The notes under the pieces: generated by a model
The model's database searches: none
The model's input: only the letters and a program-made list of their open reading frames with translations
What the model was told of the DNA's origin: nothing
Made by a program: the position numbers and the translations under genes
From: Peptoniphilus sp. ING2-D1G
Lineage (GTDB): Bacteria; Bacillota; Clostridia; Tissierellales; Peptoniphilaceae
Direction: 5' to 3'
Length of the DNA: 64,000 nucleotides
NCBI GenBank assembly: GCA_000952975.1
Contig: LM997412.1
Span: forward strand, 62,001 to 126,000
In this document: positions 37,069 through 46,028 of the stretch, piece after piece
Layout of the letters: every line of letters begins with the position of its first letter
Numbering within the stretch: position 1 is the first letter of the stretch

Positions 37069-37129
37069 GGGGTTTGAGAGAAATTTGACTATGAAATTTG
37101 AAAGTGATACTATAATGGTAGTTATTACA

Positions 37130-37200
37130 GAGTGATGCTTTCATCGCTCGGTGACGAACTGAATATATCGGGCGGACAAGGGCGTTCGCCCTTATGAATT
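37130..37200. repeat. degenerate dispersed repeat
   Basis: GTGATGCTTTCATCGCTCGG and AAGGGCGTTCGCCCTT palindromes with the GGGCGGA word suggest a worn copy of the 25807-type repeat family, or a tail hairpin of the BceAB unit. Confidence 0.35.
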
Positions 37201-37259
37201 TTAAATTGTAAGCCGGCAATTGTGATGAGTATATATTTTGTGCCGAATGAGGATTTATT

Positions 37260-38045
37260 ATGAAAAGATATTTAATGCTCTTGTTAATTATAGCTATACT
37301 TTTGATTGGATGTTCACAAAATAGGAAAAACAATTCGACAGAAAGCGCTGAAGTTCCAAGTAAAAAGGAAATCTTTGATAAATTTGTTGATGAGAAAGAT
37401 TTGGAAAGTTATATTTTAAAGGTCAACAATGAAGAAATATTTAATGCGCAGTCTGATGAGAAAAAGTATACAGCCATATCCGAGGGTAGTCTTGAAATGA
37501 TAAAAGAACCTTTGATTTATCATACAAAATGGCAAGATGATGGTGATAAAAAGAATGAAAGAGAATCATATGTGATTGACAAAGAGTTCTTCTACAGAGA
37601 AAATAATGGAAACTGGAATAAACAACCGGTTGAAGAAGAAGTAAAGAATGACGAAGAAAAAACTTATTTTGTCGGTAAAACTATTATCAGTTCAAGTACT
37701 ATTTTAAAACTGCTTGAAAGCTATTATGAACTTACGGAGTCGGAAGATACTTATATAGCGAAGCTTGATTCCGGTTCGGATAATATAGATGAAATCAAAA
37801 ATATAATTTTTGGTAAAGATAAGAACAGTTCATTTTTTGGAGAACTCATCTCATTAAAGGCTCAGTATTCCTTTAAAAAAGATAATTACTATCCGATTTC
37901 CTTTGAATGGAAAGCGAAATTTTTAAATAAGGATAATAATGAAGTTATGGAAATAAAACAGACGGGAAATTATGAGCAAATAAATAAACTTGAAAACATA
38001 GAGATTCCTCAAGAGGTTAAGAGCCTATTAAATTCTGATTTGTAA
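37260..38045 (+). CDS. putative lipoprotein of unknown function
   Basis: 261 aa. A lipoprotein signal peptide ends in LLIGC (MKRYLMLLLIIAILLIGCSQ), so Cys18 should be lipidated and the protein held on the outer face of the membrane. The rest is hydrophilic and Lys/Glu-rich (EKKYTAISEGSLEMIKEPLIYH; SFEWKAKFLNKDNNEVMEIKQTGNYEQINK) with a beta-strand-rich C-terminal half similar in feel to DUF6612/LolA-like carriers; no family assigned. It follows the BceB gene by 190 bp with its own SD (GAGGATTTATT), and ends before terminator 38121-38165. Confidence 0.8.
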   Translation: MKRYLMLLLIIAILLIGCSQNRKNNSTESAEVPSKKEIFDKFVDEKDLESYILKVNNEEIFNAQSDEKKYTAISEGSLEMIKEPLIYHTKWQDDGDKKNERESYVIDKEFFYRENNGNWNKQPVEEEVKNDEEKTYFVGKTIISSSTILKLLESYYELTESEDTYIAKLDSGSDNIDEIKNIIFGKDKNSSFFGELISLKAQYSFKKDNYYPISFEWKAKFLNKDNNEVMEIKQTGNYEQINKLENIEIPQEVKSLLNSDL

Positions 38046-38120
38046 TTTGTCCACCGTGATGGAGATAAATACTCATTTTTCAAATAATAAAAAACTAAAA
38101 ACAGCATGTTTCAGATTATA

Positions 38121-38165
38121 AAATATCTGTTGAGGGATAAAAATATCCCCGACAGATATTTTTAT
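38121..38165 (+). terminator. rho-independent terminator
   Basis: AAATATCTGT...AGGGATA / TATCCC...ACAGATATTT two-part stem followed by TTTAT, after the lipoprotein gene. Confidence 0.85.
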
Positions 38166-38261
38166 ATGCTTCAGTCCGATTATTTAAAAATAAATACCTT
38201 ATAAATAGTTTCAAATGGTATACTATTTTTAACAAGGTATGCGATTAAAGGGAGGTAGAGC

Positions 38262-39758
38262 ATGGATTTATTTTTAGGAAAGGGAAAGGAATATTTCAAT
38301 CTAAGAAGCGATAAACTAAATCAGCACGGAGTAATCTGCGGAGCTACAGGAAGCGGAAAGACGGTCACGTTAAAAATAATTTGTGAAGAACTGTCTCAAA
38401 TAGGGGTACCGACTTTTTTAAGTGATGTGAAGTCCGATTTGATCAATTTATCCAAAGTGGGCAGATCTAATGAAAATATAAATAAAAGGCTTAGCGCTAT
38501 GAATATTGCGGATTTTGAATACAGAAATTATCCGATTAATATTTGGGACGTATACGGTGATAGCGGACTTAATCTCAGGATATCCATATCGGAACTGGGG
38601 CCATTGCTTTTATCCCAAGTTTTAGAACTCAACGATACTCAAGAGGGCATTATAAATATATTGTTCAGAGTAGCAGATGAAAAGGGACTTTTACTGCTCG
38701 ATTTAAAGGATTTAAACTCAATGATGGGATATTTGCGCGATCACAAAGAAGAACTTTCAACAAAATACGGCAATATCGCCTCATCATCTCTAAGTGCGAT
38801 TCAAAGAAAACTCCTTGTGCTGGAAGAAGAAGGGGCGGATGAATTTTTTGGAGAGCCGACAATAGATATAAATGATTTTTTGAGAAGAGATGAACTGGGC
38901 AACGGTTTTATAAATATATTAGATAGCAGGAGATTGATCAACAAGCCGAGACTGTATTCAATATTTTTATTGTATTTATTTTCAGAACTTTTTGAAATAT
39001 TGCCCGAAATAGGCAATCCTGAAAAACCTGTGGCGGTATTTTTCTTTGATGAGGCTCATTTGTTGTTTAAAAATATATCAAAGACACTTCTTGAAAAATT
39101 AAATACCGTTGTAAGGCTCATAAGGTCAAAGGGTGTGGGAATATTTTTCATAACGCAGAATCCTCTGGACATACCCGATACCATATCATCTCAACTGGGT
39201 ACCAAAATCATTCATCAGTTAAGAGCCTTTTCGCCTAAAGAAGCTGCAGCAGTAAAAGAAATTTCTAAAACTCTGCGCGAAAATGAAGATTTTGATACGG
39301 TGGATAAAATTTTAAACCTTGAAACGGGTCAGGCTTTAATACAGACTCTTGATGAAAAAAATATTCCCACAAAAGTTGAAGAAGTGCTTATCAGACCGCC
39401 TCACTCGTCCTTTGATAATTTGAGCGCGGAAGATATCAATTATATCGTCACAAATTCCGAGCTTTATGATAAATATCACGAAACAGTTGACAGGGAGTCC
39501 GCTTATGAAGTTTTAAAAGCAAGGCTTCAAGAAGAGAAATTGAAGGAAGAAGAACTGCTTAGAGAAGAAGAAAGACTTAAACAAGAAGAGCAGATGAGAA
39601 AAGAGCAGGAAAAAAGGGAAAAAGAAGAAGCTAAAAAGCGAAAAGAAGACAGAAAATATCTCGACAGAGGCTTGGATTCCATGTTTGGCACCATCACAAG
39701 AACTATCGGCAGAGAAATAGCAAGAGGCATTTTAGGTTCAATAAAAAGAAGAAGATAA
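38262..39758 (+). CDS. HerA/YjgR-like helicase-type ATPase (DUF853)
   Basis: 498 aa. Walker A is GVICGATGSGKTVTLK near residue 25 and Walker B is VAVFFFDEAHLLF near residue 260, followed by LVRLIRSKGVGIFFITQNPLDIPDTI and QLGTKIIHQLRAFSPKEA, the DUF853 signature. The C-terminal ~60 residues are a charged coiled coil (EEELLREEERLKQEEQMRKE) ending in a short basic tail (RGILGSIKRRR). HerA-type ATPases are hexameric DNA pumps; the function of the YjgR branch is not established. No NurA-type nuclease is next to it. SD GGGAGGTAGAGC precedes ATG 38262. Confidence 0.88.
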   Translation: MDLFLGKGKEYFNLRSDKLNQHGVICGATGSGKTVTLKIICEELSQIGVPTFLSDVKSDLINLSKVGRSNENINKRLSAMNIADFEYRNYPINIWDVYGDSGLNLRISISELGPLLLSQVLELNDTQEGIINILFRVADEKGLLLLDLKDLNSMMGYLRDHKEELSTKYGNIASSSLSAIQRKLLVLEEEGADEFFGEPTIDINDFLRRDELGNGFINILDSRRLINKPRLYSIFLLYLFSELFEILPEIGNPEKPVAVFFFDEAHLLFKNISKTLLEKLNTVVRLIRSKGVGIFFITQNPLDIPDTISSQLGTKIIHQLRAFSPKEAAAVKEISKTLRENEDFDTVDKILNLETGQALIQTLDEKNIPTKVEEVLIRPPHSSFDNLSAEDINYIVTNSELYDKYHETVDRESAYEVLKARLQEEKLKEEELLREEERLKQEEQMRKEQEKREKEEAKKRKEDRKYLDRGLDSMFGTITRTIGREIARGILGSIKRRR

Positions 39759-39954
39759 CCGTAGAATCCGGTTTTGTAATTTTAGATTTTTTTGTTTTTA
39801 AGTGTAAATATCAAAGGCACAAATTTCCGCTTTGTAGAATTTACAAAAATATTGATTTATCAGGTTTTAAAATATTCTTGCCTAAAGACATACTTGAGAG
39901 TGGAGTTTTCCCCTTTAATTGAGCTTGCATTTTCATGTATATTTTCATAAGGTC

Positions 39955-40013
39955 TTGACAGGAGAAGATACCCCCTGTAATATATAGTTATAATAACTAT
40001 ATATTACAGGGGG
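39955..40013 (+). promoter_or_regulatory. promoter with 43-bp perfect palindromic operator
   Basis: A consensus -35 TTGACA (39955-39960), a 17-bp spacer and TAATAT (39978-39983) form a promoter. A perfect palindrome of two 21-nt arms around one A (39971-39991 and 39993-40013) begins before the -10 and ends with GGGGG, which is the SD for the TTG start at 40019. It probably is the binding site of the DUF1836 protein encoded next. Confidence 0.8.
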
Positions 40014-40018
40014 TTGTT

Positions 40019-40558
40019 TTGAAGAAAGAATTTTTAGAAATTTATAATTTTCATTGTCCGAGATGGAAAGAGCTTCCTGATCAAACTTTATTCAATCAGG
40101 AGGTTGTAAATTACATAGCGAAAATTTTGAAACCTATAATGTTCGAAGAGTTTCCCATAACTAAAACCATGGTTCAAAATTATACCAAGCTTGGATTTTT
40201 ACCTAAGCCTGAGGGCAGAAAATACAACCGAACTCAAATAGCCTATTTAATAGTAATAGCTGTCTACAAACAGGTTTTGAATATAAGTGAGGTCAAAAGG
40301 GGCGTTGAACTGCAACTTGATTTTATGCGGATAAATAGAGCTTATGATACCTTTGCACAAACTGTAGAAGATGCATTGAAGAATGTATTCGGATACATGG
40401 TAGAAAAGGGTGAAAAATACATTGGTGGATTTAAAGTTGATGAGAGGAAGTTGGGTGTGGAGTTAATAGCTAATGCCTTTGCTCTTAAGCTTTTGGGAAC
40501 TATGATTCTGCAACAAAGAGGATTTAAAAATTTGGAGGAACAAAATGAAAAGAATTGA
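40019..40558 (+). CDS. DUF1836 protein, predicted HTH regulator
   Basis: 179 aa from TTG 40019, whose SD is the GGGGG of the palindrome. The middle (FPITKTMVQNYTKLGFLPKPEGRKYNRTQIAYLIVIAVYKQVLNISEV) reads like a MerR-type winged helix: TKTMVxNYxKxGxLPxPxxRxYxRxQIAxL is the DUF1836 hallmark. Residues 1-40 resemble the family N-terminus (CPRWKELPDQTLFNQEVVNYI). The last 14 nt overlap the DegV gene, so the two are co-translated. It likely represses its own promoter and thus DegV. Ligand unknown. Confidence 0.85.
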   Translation: MKKEFLEIYNFHCPRWKELPDQTLFNQEVVNYIAKILKPIMFEEFPITKTMVQNYTKLGFLPKPEGRKYNRTQIAYLIVIAVYKQVLNISEVKRGVELQLDFMRINRAYDTFAQTVEDALKNVFGYMVEKGEKYIGGFKVDERKLGVELIANAFALKLLGTMILQQRGFKNLEEQNEKN

Positions 40559-41399
40559 AATTATTGCTGATACTACTCAAGATTTCACCTATGAACTTGC
40601 TGACAGGTTCGGAGTTCAACTTTTATCCTATTATATAGAGATGGACGGAAAATACTACAAGGATTTGGAAGATATAAATTCAAAGGAATTTTACAAGGTG
40701 ATGCAAAATTATGAACAGCTTTCCACAGGTGTTCCTCCAGTTAAAGATGTGACGGATTTGCTGGATGAACTGAAGTCCGAAGGGGTAGAGGATGTAATCT
40801 GCATAACTTCATCAAGCACCGTCACCGGGATGACTGCGCTTTATCATACGGTTAAGCAGTCTTATGAGGGATTAAATATACACATATATGAAACAAAACA
40901 CATCGGAGCTACTGCGGCGCTTATGACCATAAGAGCGGCGGAACTTCGCGATGCAGGCAAAAGCATTGAAGAGATTTTTAAAGAGCTGCACAGAGTTAAT
41001 GATCAAACTAAAATCTATGCAATATTCAGAACTTTGAGCTATGTGGTAAAGGGTGGAAGATTCAATAAGTACAAGGGAATGATAGGTAACTTTTTGAAAA
41101 TAACACCTCTGCTTTCTCAAGATGACAGTGGAGCTGTGGTTCCCTTGGAAAAAATAAGAGGGGAGGTAAAAAGCTTAAAGGTTTTTATTGAAGCCATAAG
41201 AAAAGAAGTAGGGGAGTCAAAAAAATACAGATTGATCATTTTTTCCGGAGACAATGAAAGGGAAAAGGAGATATTGAAGGAAAATATCAAAGATTTAATC
41301 GAAAAGGCGGATTTATTTTTTGAAACGGAACTCACGCCTGTGCTTGGAGTGCATGGAGGTCCGGGAGCCATAGGCTGCGGGATAATGAAATTGGATTAA
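40545..41399 (+). CDS. DegV-family fatty-acid-binding protein (first copy)
   Basis: 284 aa; ATG 40545, SD TTTGGAGGAACAAA lies inside the DUF1836 gene. IIADTTQDFTYELADRFGVQLLSYYIEMDG, LSTGVPPVKDVTDLLDEL, VICITSSSTVTGMTALYHT and FRTLSYVVKGGRFNKYKG match DegV. Ser/Thr residues in ST(G)VPP and TSSSTVTG would contact the lipid carboxyl group. DegV (FakB) proteins bind fatty acids and present them to FakA kinase; no FakA is in this window. A second DegV gene occurs at 54510. Its coupling to a DUF1836 regulator suggests control by fatty acid supply (inference). Confidence 0.9.
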   Translation: MKRIEIIADTTQDFTYELADRFGVQLLSYYIEMDGKYYKDLEDINSKEFYKVMQNYEQLSTGVPPVKDVTDLLDELKSEGVEDVICITSSSTVTGMTALYHTVKQSYEGLNIHIYETKHIGATAALMTIRAAELRDAGKSIEEIFKELHRVNDQTKIYAIFRTLSYVVKGGRFNKYKGMIGNFLKITPLLSQDDSGAVVPLEKIRGEVKSLKVFIEAIRKEVGESKKYRLIIFSGDNEREKEILKENIKDLIEKADLFFETELTPVLGVHGGPGAIGCGIMKLD

Positions 41400-42106
41400 T
41401 TCTTCACGGGCATTCTGTCTCTTAAGTATAAAAAGTATGCGACGGTAAATGCCAAGTAAGCCACGGAAAAATAAATTACATTCACATGAAAGGTCATGGA
41501 AAAATATATGATAATAAAGACAAAGCCGGTGTATTTAAAATCATCGAGTTTTGTCTTTAATTTTTTGTGTTTGAAAAAAATCGCCAAGGCGACGGTAAAA
41601 ATCAGCAGAATGATTGAAAACATAGTTCTGTCCAGGAGAAAAGAAACAATCATTGCATAAACCAACACAAAATAAACCAATTCAACAAATTTTTCATTTT
41701 TGATATATGTGAAATCGGAAGTGGGATTTTCGTCCATGTATTCGCCTTTGTATTTAATGAACCTGTAAAAGACGACTAATAGAAGCATTGCATAAAAAGC
41801 AAATATAAATTCTTTCTTCACGGATATGTTTAGGCCTAAAATCGCAGCCAAGGAAAAAAGAGGAATGAAAAATAATATTTGAAAGGCATAGCTCTTGCTT
41901 CTGTTAAAGGGATTTTCTGAAAAACGCAAGTAGATGACATAGATAACGTATATCACACTTATGACCATAAGACTGTCGGTGATGGCAAAATAGCTTGAAA
42001 AATCCTCCATAGTGGCAGAGGAGTATATCAAGTAGAAAAACAAAGTGTTCAAAACTGCAAAAATGATAAAGGTATGTAAGCCGTCATATTCTCTTAAATT
42101 TTTCAT
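41396..42106 (-). CDS. polytopic membrane protein of unknown function
   Basis: 236 aa with seven hydrophobic segments (about residues 12-30, 40-60, 73-92, 97-113, 137-155, 160-180 and 195-228) and a basic C-terminus (RDRMPVKN). I recognise no family motif; the aromatic-rich helices (SVIYVIYVIYLRF; FVFIIIYFSMTFHVNVIYFSVAYLAF) are unremarkable. SD GGAGGGAGATT precedes ATG 42106. It converges on the DegV gene with a 4-nt overlap of stop codons and no terminator between them, so antisense overlap is likely. Confidence 0.75.
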   Translation of the reverse strand: MKNLREYDGLHTFIIFAVLNTLFFYLIYSSATMEDFSSYFAITDSLMVISVIYVIYVIYLRFSENPFNRSKSYAFQILFFIPLFSLAAILGLNISVKKEFIFAFYAMLLLVVFYRFIKYKGEYMDENPTSDFTYIKNEKFVELVYFVLVYAMIVSFLLDRTMFSIILLIFTVALAIFFKHKKLKTKLDDFKYTGFVFIIIYFSMTFHVNVIYFSVAYLAFTVAYFLYLRDRMPVKN

Positions 42107-42226
42107 AATCTCCCTCCTAAGGCGAATTATAGCATAGACTTTATTAGCTTGACAATAATTTTTATAATCAATATTATGGAAACGAGAAAAGATAAAATTT
42201 AAATAAAATACAATGAGGAGGCACTG

Positions 42227-43657
42227 ATGAGTTTTAATTTGGAACCCGTAGAAGTATTTGAAAAGTTTTATGAAATAACTAAAATACCAAGGGAGTCGGG
42301 AAATGAAAAGGCGATGTCCGATTATTTGTTAAAATTTGCAAAGGACAGAAATTTAGAGGTTATTCAAGATGAATTATGGAATATAATAATAAAAAAACCG
42401 GGGACGGAAGGATTTGAAAATTCTGAACCTGTGATAATTCAAGGACATATGGACATGGTATGCGTAAAGGCTGAAGGTGTGGAACATGATTTTGAAAAAG
42501 ACCCCATTGAACTTGAAGTTGAAGGAGATTTTTTAAAGGCGAAGGGCACAACCTTAGGGGCGGACAATGGAATAGCCGTTGCCTACGCCCTTGCGATTTT
42601 AGATAGTGATGAGATAAAACATCCTCCCCTTGAAATTTTGATAACAACTCAGGAAGAAACCACCATGGACGGTGCTGCCACAGTCGATGGAAAACTCTTA
42701 AAGGGAACGAGACTTTTAAATATAGACTCTGAAGAAGAAGGAATATTTACAGTGGCGTCGGCAGGCGGAGCAACTATTGAAACTTATTTTGAATACGAAA
42801 GAGAAGAATGCAAAAAACCGGGCATAGGAATTTTAATTGAAGGGCTCAAGGGAGGCCATTCCGGACAAGTCATACATGAACAAAGGGCAAATGCCAACAA
42901 GGTTCTCTTTAGAATACTTGAAGAGGGAAGAAGTATATCCGATATAAAAATATCAAAGATAAGCGGAGGAACTAAACAAAATGCAATTGCTCAAAAGGCC
43001 TATGGAGAAATTTATACAAAAAACCCTGAAGGTGTAAGAGAAGCTATGGAAAAAATCGCATCGGACATAATCGACGAATACGAAGTTGAAGAGCCGGGAT
43101 TTGAAATAAGTTTTATGGATGTGGATTTGGAAAGCTGTATTGATGAAAAAGCCACAAACAATTTAATCGATTATGCAGTTATATCTCCTGACGGAGTTAT
43201 GTCCATGTCAAAGGATATTGAAGGGCTTGTTGAGTCTTCACTTAATGTTGCCGTTATTGAACAAAGAGAAGGAGAAATATTCGTTGAAACATCCCTTAGA
43301 TCTTCTGTTGATTCAAAACTTGAGTATATAGCGAGAATTCTTAAGAATTTGGCAAAGAAATGCGATGCGAGATTTGTAATATCAAACACATATCCATCAT
43401 GGCATTTTGAAAAGAACAGCAAATTAAGAGATGTGGCGCTTGAGTCTTATAAAGAAGTCTTTGGAAAAGAGGCAGTTTACACATCCATACATGCAGGGCT
43501 TGAATGCGGAATGCTAAAACAAGCACTGCCTGATTGTGAAATGGTGTCCTATGGGCCCAATATGCACGATGTTCACAGTCCTAAAGAAAGAGTGAGCATT
43601 TCATCGGTAAAAAACACATGGGAACTCACTAAAAAAATATTGGAAAACTTAAAATAG
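42227..43657 (+). CDS. pepD: aminoacyl-histidine dipeptidase (cytosolic nonspecific dipeptidase)
   Basis: 476 aa, typical PepD length. M20 metallopeptidase motifs: IIQGHMDMVCVKA (first zinc His and its Asp), LGADNGIAVAYALAIL (bridging Asp), LITTQEETTMDGA (general base Glu and ligand) and a C-terminal IHAGLECGML with the last ligand region. NIDSEEEGIFTVASAGG and EGLKGGHSG belong to the lid domain. It hydrolyses many dipeptides including X-His in the cytoplasm, which fits an amino-acid fermenter with a histidine pathway. SD GAGGAGG precedes ATG 42227. A long hairpin terminator follows. Confidence 0.95.
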   Translation: MSFNLEPVEVFEKFYEITKIPRESGNEKAMSDYLLKFAKDRNLEVIQDELWNIIIKKPGTEGFENSEPVIIQGHMDMVCVKAEGVEHDFEKDPIELEVEGDFLKAKGTTLGADNGIAVAYALAILDSDEIKHPPLEILITTQEETTMDGAATVDGKLLKGTRLLNIDSEEEGIFTVASAGGATIETYFEYEREECKKPGIGILIEGLKGGHSGQVIHEQRANANKVLFRILEEGRSISDIKISKISGGTKQNAIAQKAYGEIYTKNPEGVREAMEKIASDIIDEYEVEEPGFEISFMDVDLESCIDEKATNNLIDYAVISPDGVMSMSKDIEGLVESSLNVAVIEQREGEIFVETSLRSSVDSKLEYIARILKNLAKKCDARFVISNTYPSWHFEKNSKLRDVALESYKEVFGKEAVYTSIHAGLECGMLKQALPDCEMVSYGPNMHDVHSPKERVSISSVKNTWELTKKILENLK

Positions 43658-43670
43658 CATATGTAAAAAC

Positions 43671-43730
43671 AACACCCTTGATATCTCAGTTAGTTTATGC
43701 GGACTGAGAAGTCAAGGGTGTTGATATTTT
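43671..43730 (+). terminator. rho-independent-like terminator
   Basis: AACACCCTTGA ... TCAAGGGTGTT outer stem with an inner CTCAGT/ACTGAG stem, followed by GATATTTTC. The T-tract is weak. Confidence 0.7.
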
Positions 43731-43804
43731 CACAGGCAATTTAAATATTGCCATTTTTAAATTTTGTATTGGCGACATGAAGAAATAATAAATAATTGCA
43801 GGTT

Positions 43805-44470
43805 TTATATCTCAAAGAAATCTCCATCGCCCTTTATAGTGTGAATTTCCTTGTTTGGATATTGATTTTGGTACTTTTCTTTAAGTCGTCTTGAAATGTC
43901 GAAATCTTCCCACATGTGCATTGGGAAAAAGTGTTTTGCGTCTATGGTTTTTAAGAAGTAGTCGGCAGTTAAATCATAGTATTCTTTAAGTCGGGGATCT
44001 ACAGGCATCATCACGACAAAGGTATCATAGTCTTTAAACTTATCCACTTCGGATTTAAACCATCTGTCCATTTCCAAAATATCCATCTTTGTGTAGTGAT
44101 CCCACATCCAATAATTTAAATCACCGGAATGAATTATTCCCTGTCCGTCAGCATTTACATAGAAACTTACGCCTTCATCAGTTGAACCGTGTGTGATTAT
44201 GGTTAAACCTGAGGCGTGAATTTCTTCATCCGGTGCCATAATCGCCACATTTCCCTTGTAATTGAAATTCACATCGTCGGATATAATATACATGGGAGCA
44301 TTGTAATCGAATATTTTATCGCTGAAGTGATCCGGGTGCCTATGGCTGACGAAGAAAACCAATTTTTTATTTTCGGGAATATTTAAAGTTCCCCCTATAT
44401 AATCAAATACTAAATAATAATTTTCCGTTTCTACAGAATAGCACGAGTGTTTAATAAAAGTTATTTTCAT
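43805..44470 (-). CDS. MBL-fold metallohydrolase
   Basis: 221 aa from ATG 44470 with TGAGGAGGTAATT upstream; the open frame to 44506 has no SD. MKITFIKHSCYSVETENYYLVFDY, the metal motif SHRHPDHFSDKIF (HxHxDH with Arg between), HSGDLNYW and FPMHMWE follow the UlaG/YtnP-like metallo-beta-lactamase scheme. It is a small cytoplasmic hydrolase; substrate unknown. Bridging residue Asp is in IIHSGD. It is transcribed toward the pepD terminator and divergently from htrA. Confidence 0.85.
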   Translation of the reverse strand: MKITFIKHSCYSVETENYYLVFDYIGGTLNIPENKKLVFFVSHRHPDHFSDKIFDYNAPMYIISDDVNFNYKGNVAIMAPDEEIHASGLTIITHGSTDEGVSFYVNADGQGIIHSGDLNYWMWDHYTKMDILEMDRWFKSEVDKFKDYDTFVVMMPVDPRLKEYYDLTADYFLKTIDAKHFFPMHMWEDFDISRRLKEKYQNQYPNKEIHTIKGDGDFFEI

Positions 44471-44596
44471 AATTACCTCCTCATGTATATTAATACCAAA
44501 ATTCACAAAAATTAAAATAATATTTCATAAATATGTCACAATAGGGGTATCTATTTTAAATAGAAGATAGTGAATAGTTAAAGAGAGGTAATTAAA

Positions 44597-45829
44597 ATGT
44601 TTGACAATGAAAGAGAAAATGACGTTCAAAGATTTGAATACAGGGATGAATACAACGGCCAATACGATAGAAGACCGCAAAAAAAGTCGAGTAAATCATG
44701 GGTAGTGCTGGCTCTGGTATTTTCAATACTGGGAGGAGTTATCGGTTCAGCAATAACAAATGTGTTGTTGACTGATAATGCTTCAAAGGATATCCAACCA
44801 TCTACTCAGAGTACTCAAGCAATCACCATCAATGCCAAGGGCGATGTAAATGTGGCGACGGCAGTTGCAAAAAAAGCAATACCTTCTGTTGTGGGAATTA
44901 CGACTACAGGAGAAACATACAGTTTTTTCGGACCGGTTCAAACAAAGGGAACAGGCTCTGGCATAATCCTCAATGAAGAGGGATATATCTTGACAAATGC
45001 TCACGTTGTAAAGATGAACAATCAAGTGGTAAATGAATGTACAGTGATAATAGAAGACGGAACGGCAATCAAGGGCAAGCCCATCTGGGTTGAAACAGGC
45101 ATAGATATAGCCGTAGTAAAAATCGATCCGGGCAATAAAAAACTCGTACCGGCAACTCTTGGCGACTCCGCTTCGGCTCAAATAGGAGAAGCTGCAATAG
45201 CCATAGGCAACCCCATCGACATGGCATTTCAACATTCCGTAAGCCAAGGCATAATTTCAGGGCTTGACAGATATGTTGGCCAAGTAAACGGCGGTGGGTA
45301 CATGGTAGGTCTTATTCAAACGGATGCATCAATCAACGGAGGAAATTCCGGCGGACCGCTTCTCAATTCAAAGGGAGAAGTAATAGGCATAAATACGGTA
45401 AAGGTAGATACCGCGGAAGGGATGGGATTTGCAATACCCATTAATTACGTAAAACCGATAATTGAACAAATACTTGAGACAGGAGAATACAAACAGCTTT
45501 CACTGGGAGTATTGTCGGTAGATGTACAGGGAGCGGAAAAATACTTAGGCCAAAAATTGGACGTAGACAGAGGAGTGTTTATATTTAAAGTATATCAAAA
45601 CTCACCTGCAAATGCGGCGGGCATAGAAGTCGGAGATGTAATAGTAAAAATTGGAGACGACGATATTGCGGGAATAATGACTATGCAAAGCGTGATGTAT
45701 AAGTATTCAGTAGGAGATACTGTAAAAATAAAAGTAATAAGAAACGGTCAGGAAAAAGAACTTGAACTGACATTTTCCGATTATTCGGTAAAATCCGATC
45801 CGGAAGCTCAAAAGGACATACAAGATTAA
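44597..45829 (+). CDS. HtrA/DegP-type serine protease
   Basis: 410 aa. One membrane helix (~38-56, WVVLALVFSILGGVIGSAI) anchors it with the protease outside. The trypsin-like domain has the triad His136 (LTNAHVV), Asp170 (GIDIAVVKID) and Ser251 (GGNSGGPLLNS). A single PDZ domain follows (~305-395, GVFIFKVYQNSPANAAGIEVGDVIVKIG). It degrades or refolds misfolded exported proteins under envelope stress. SD GAGAGGTAATT precedes ATG 44597. No adjacent two-component system controls it. Terminator at 45878. Confidence 0.95.
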   Translation: MFDNERENDVQRFEYRDEYNGQYDRRPQKKSSKSWVVLALVFSILGGVIGSAITNVLLTDNASKDIQPSTQSTQAITINAKGDVNVATAVAKKAIPSVVGITTTGETYSFFGPVQTKGTGSGIILNEEGYILTNAHVVKMNNQVVNECTVIIEDGTAIKGKPIWVETGIDIAVVKIDPGNKKLVPATLGDSASAQIGEAAIAIGNPIDMAFQHSVSQGIISGLDRYVGQVNGGGYMVGLIQTDASINGGNSGGPLLNSKGEVIGINTVKVDTAEGMGFAIPINYVKPIIEQILETGEYKQLSLGVLSVDVQGAEKYLGQKLDVDRGVFIFKVYQNSPANAAGIEVGDVIVKIGDDDIAGIMTMQSVMYKYSVGDTVKIKVIRNGQEKELELTFSDYSVKSDPEAQKDIQD

Positions 45830-45877
45830 GTGTAATTCCAAGGGCTTAAATAAAAAACAATTTAATATCTTGAATGA

Positions 45878-45917
45878 GAGTCTGTGCCTGTACAATAGGT
45901 GACAGGCTCTTTTTTTA
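45878..45917 (+). terminator. rho-independent terminator
   Basis: GAGTCTGT...CCT / AGG...ACAGGCTC stem followed by seven T residues, after htrA. Confidence 0.85.
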
Positions 45918-46028
45918 TCGGGGATAAATTTATGAAAGCAAAAACTTTGCAATTAAAGACAAAGAATAAGATTTTATAAAGGTTTTGTATTATAATTAGT
46001 TTATAACTTTATTTCGAGAGGAATTAAC

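Noticed and set aside
39959..40013. Palindrome as an ordinary terminator of the HerA-like gene
   Set aside because: It has no T-tract, covers a consensus promoter and the SD of the next gene, and is perfectly symmetric, so an operator is likelier.
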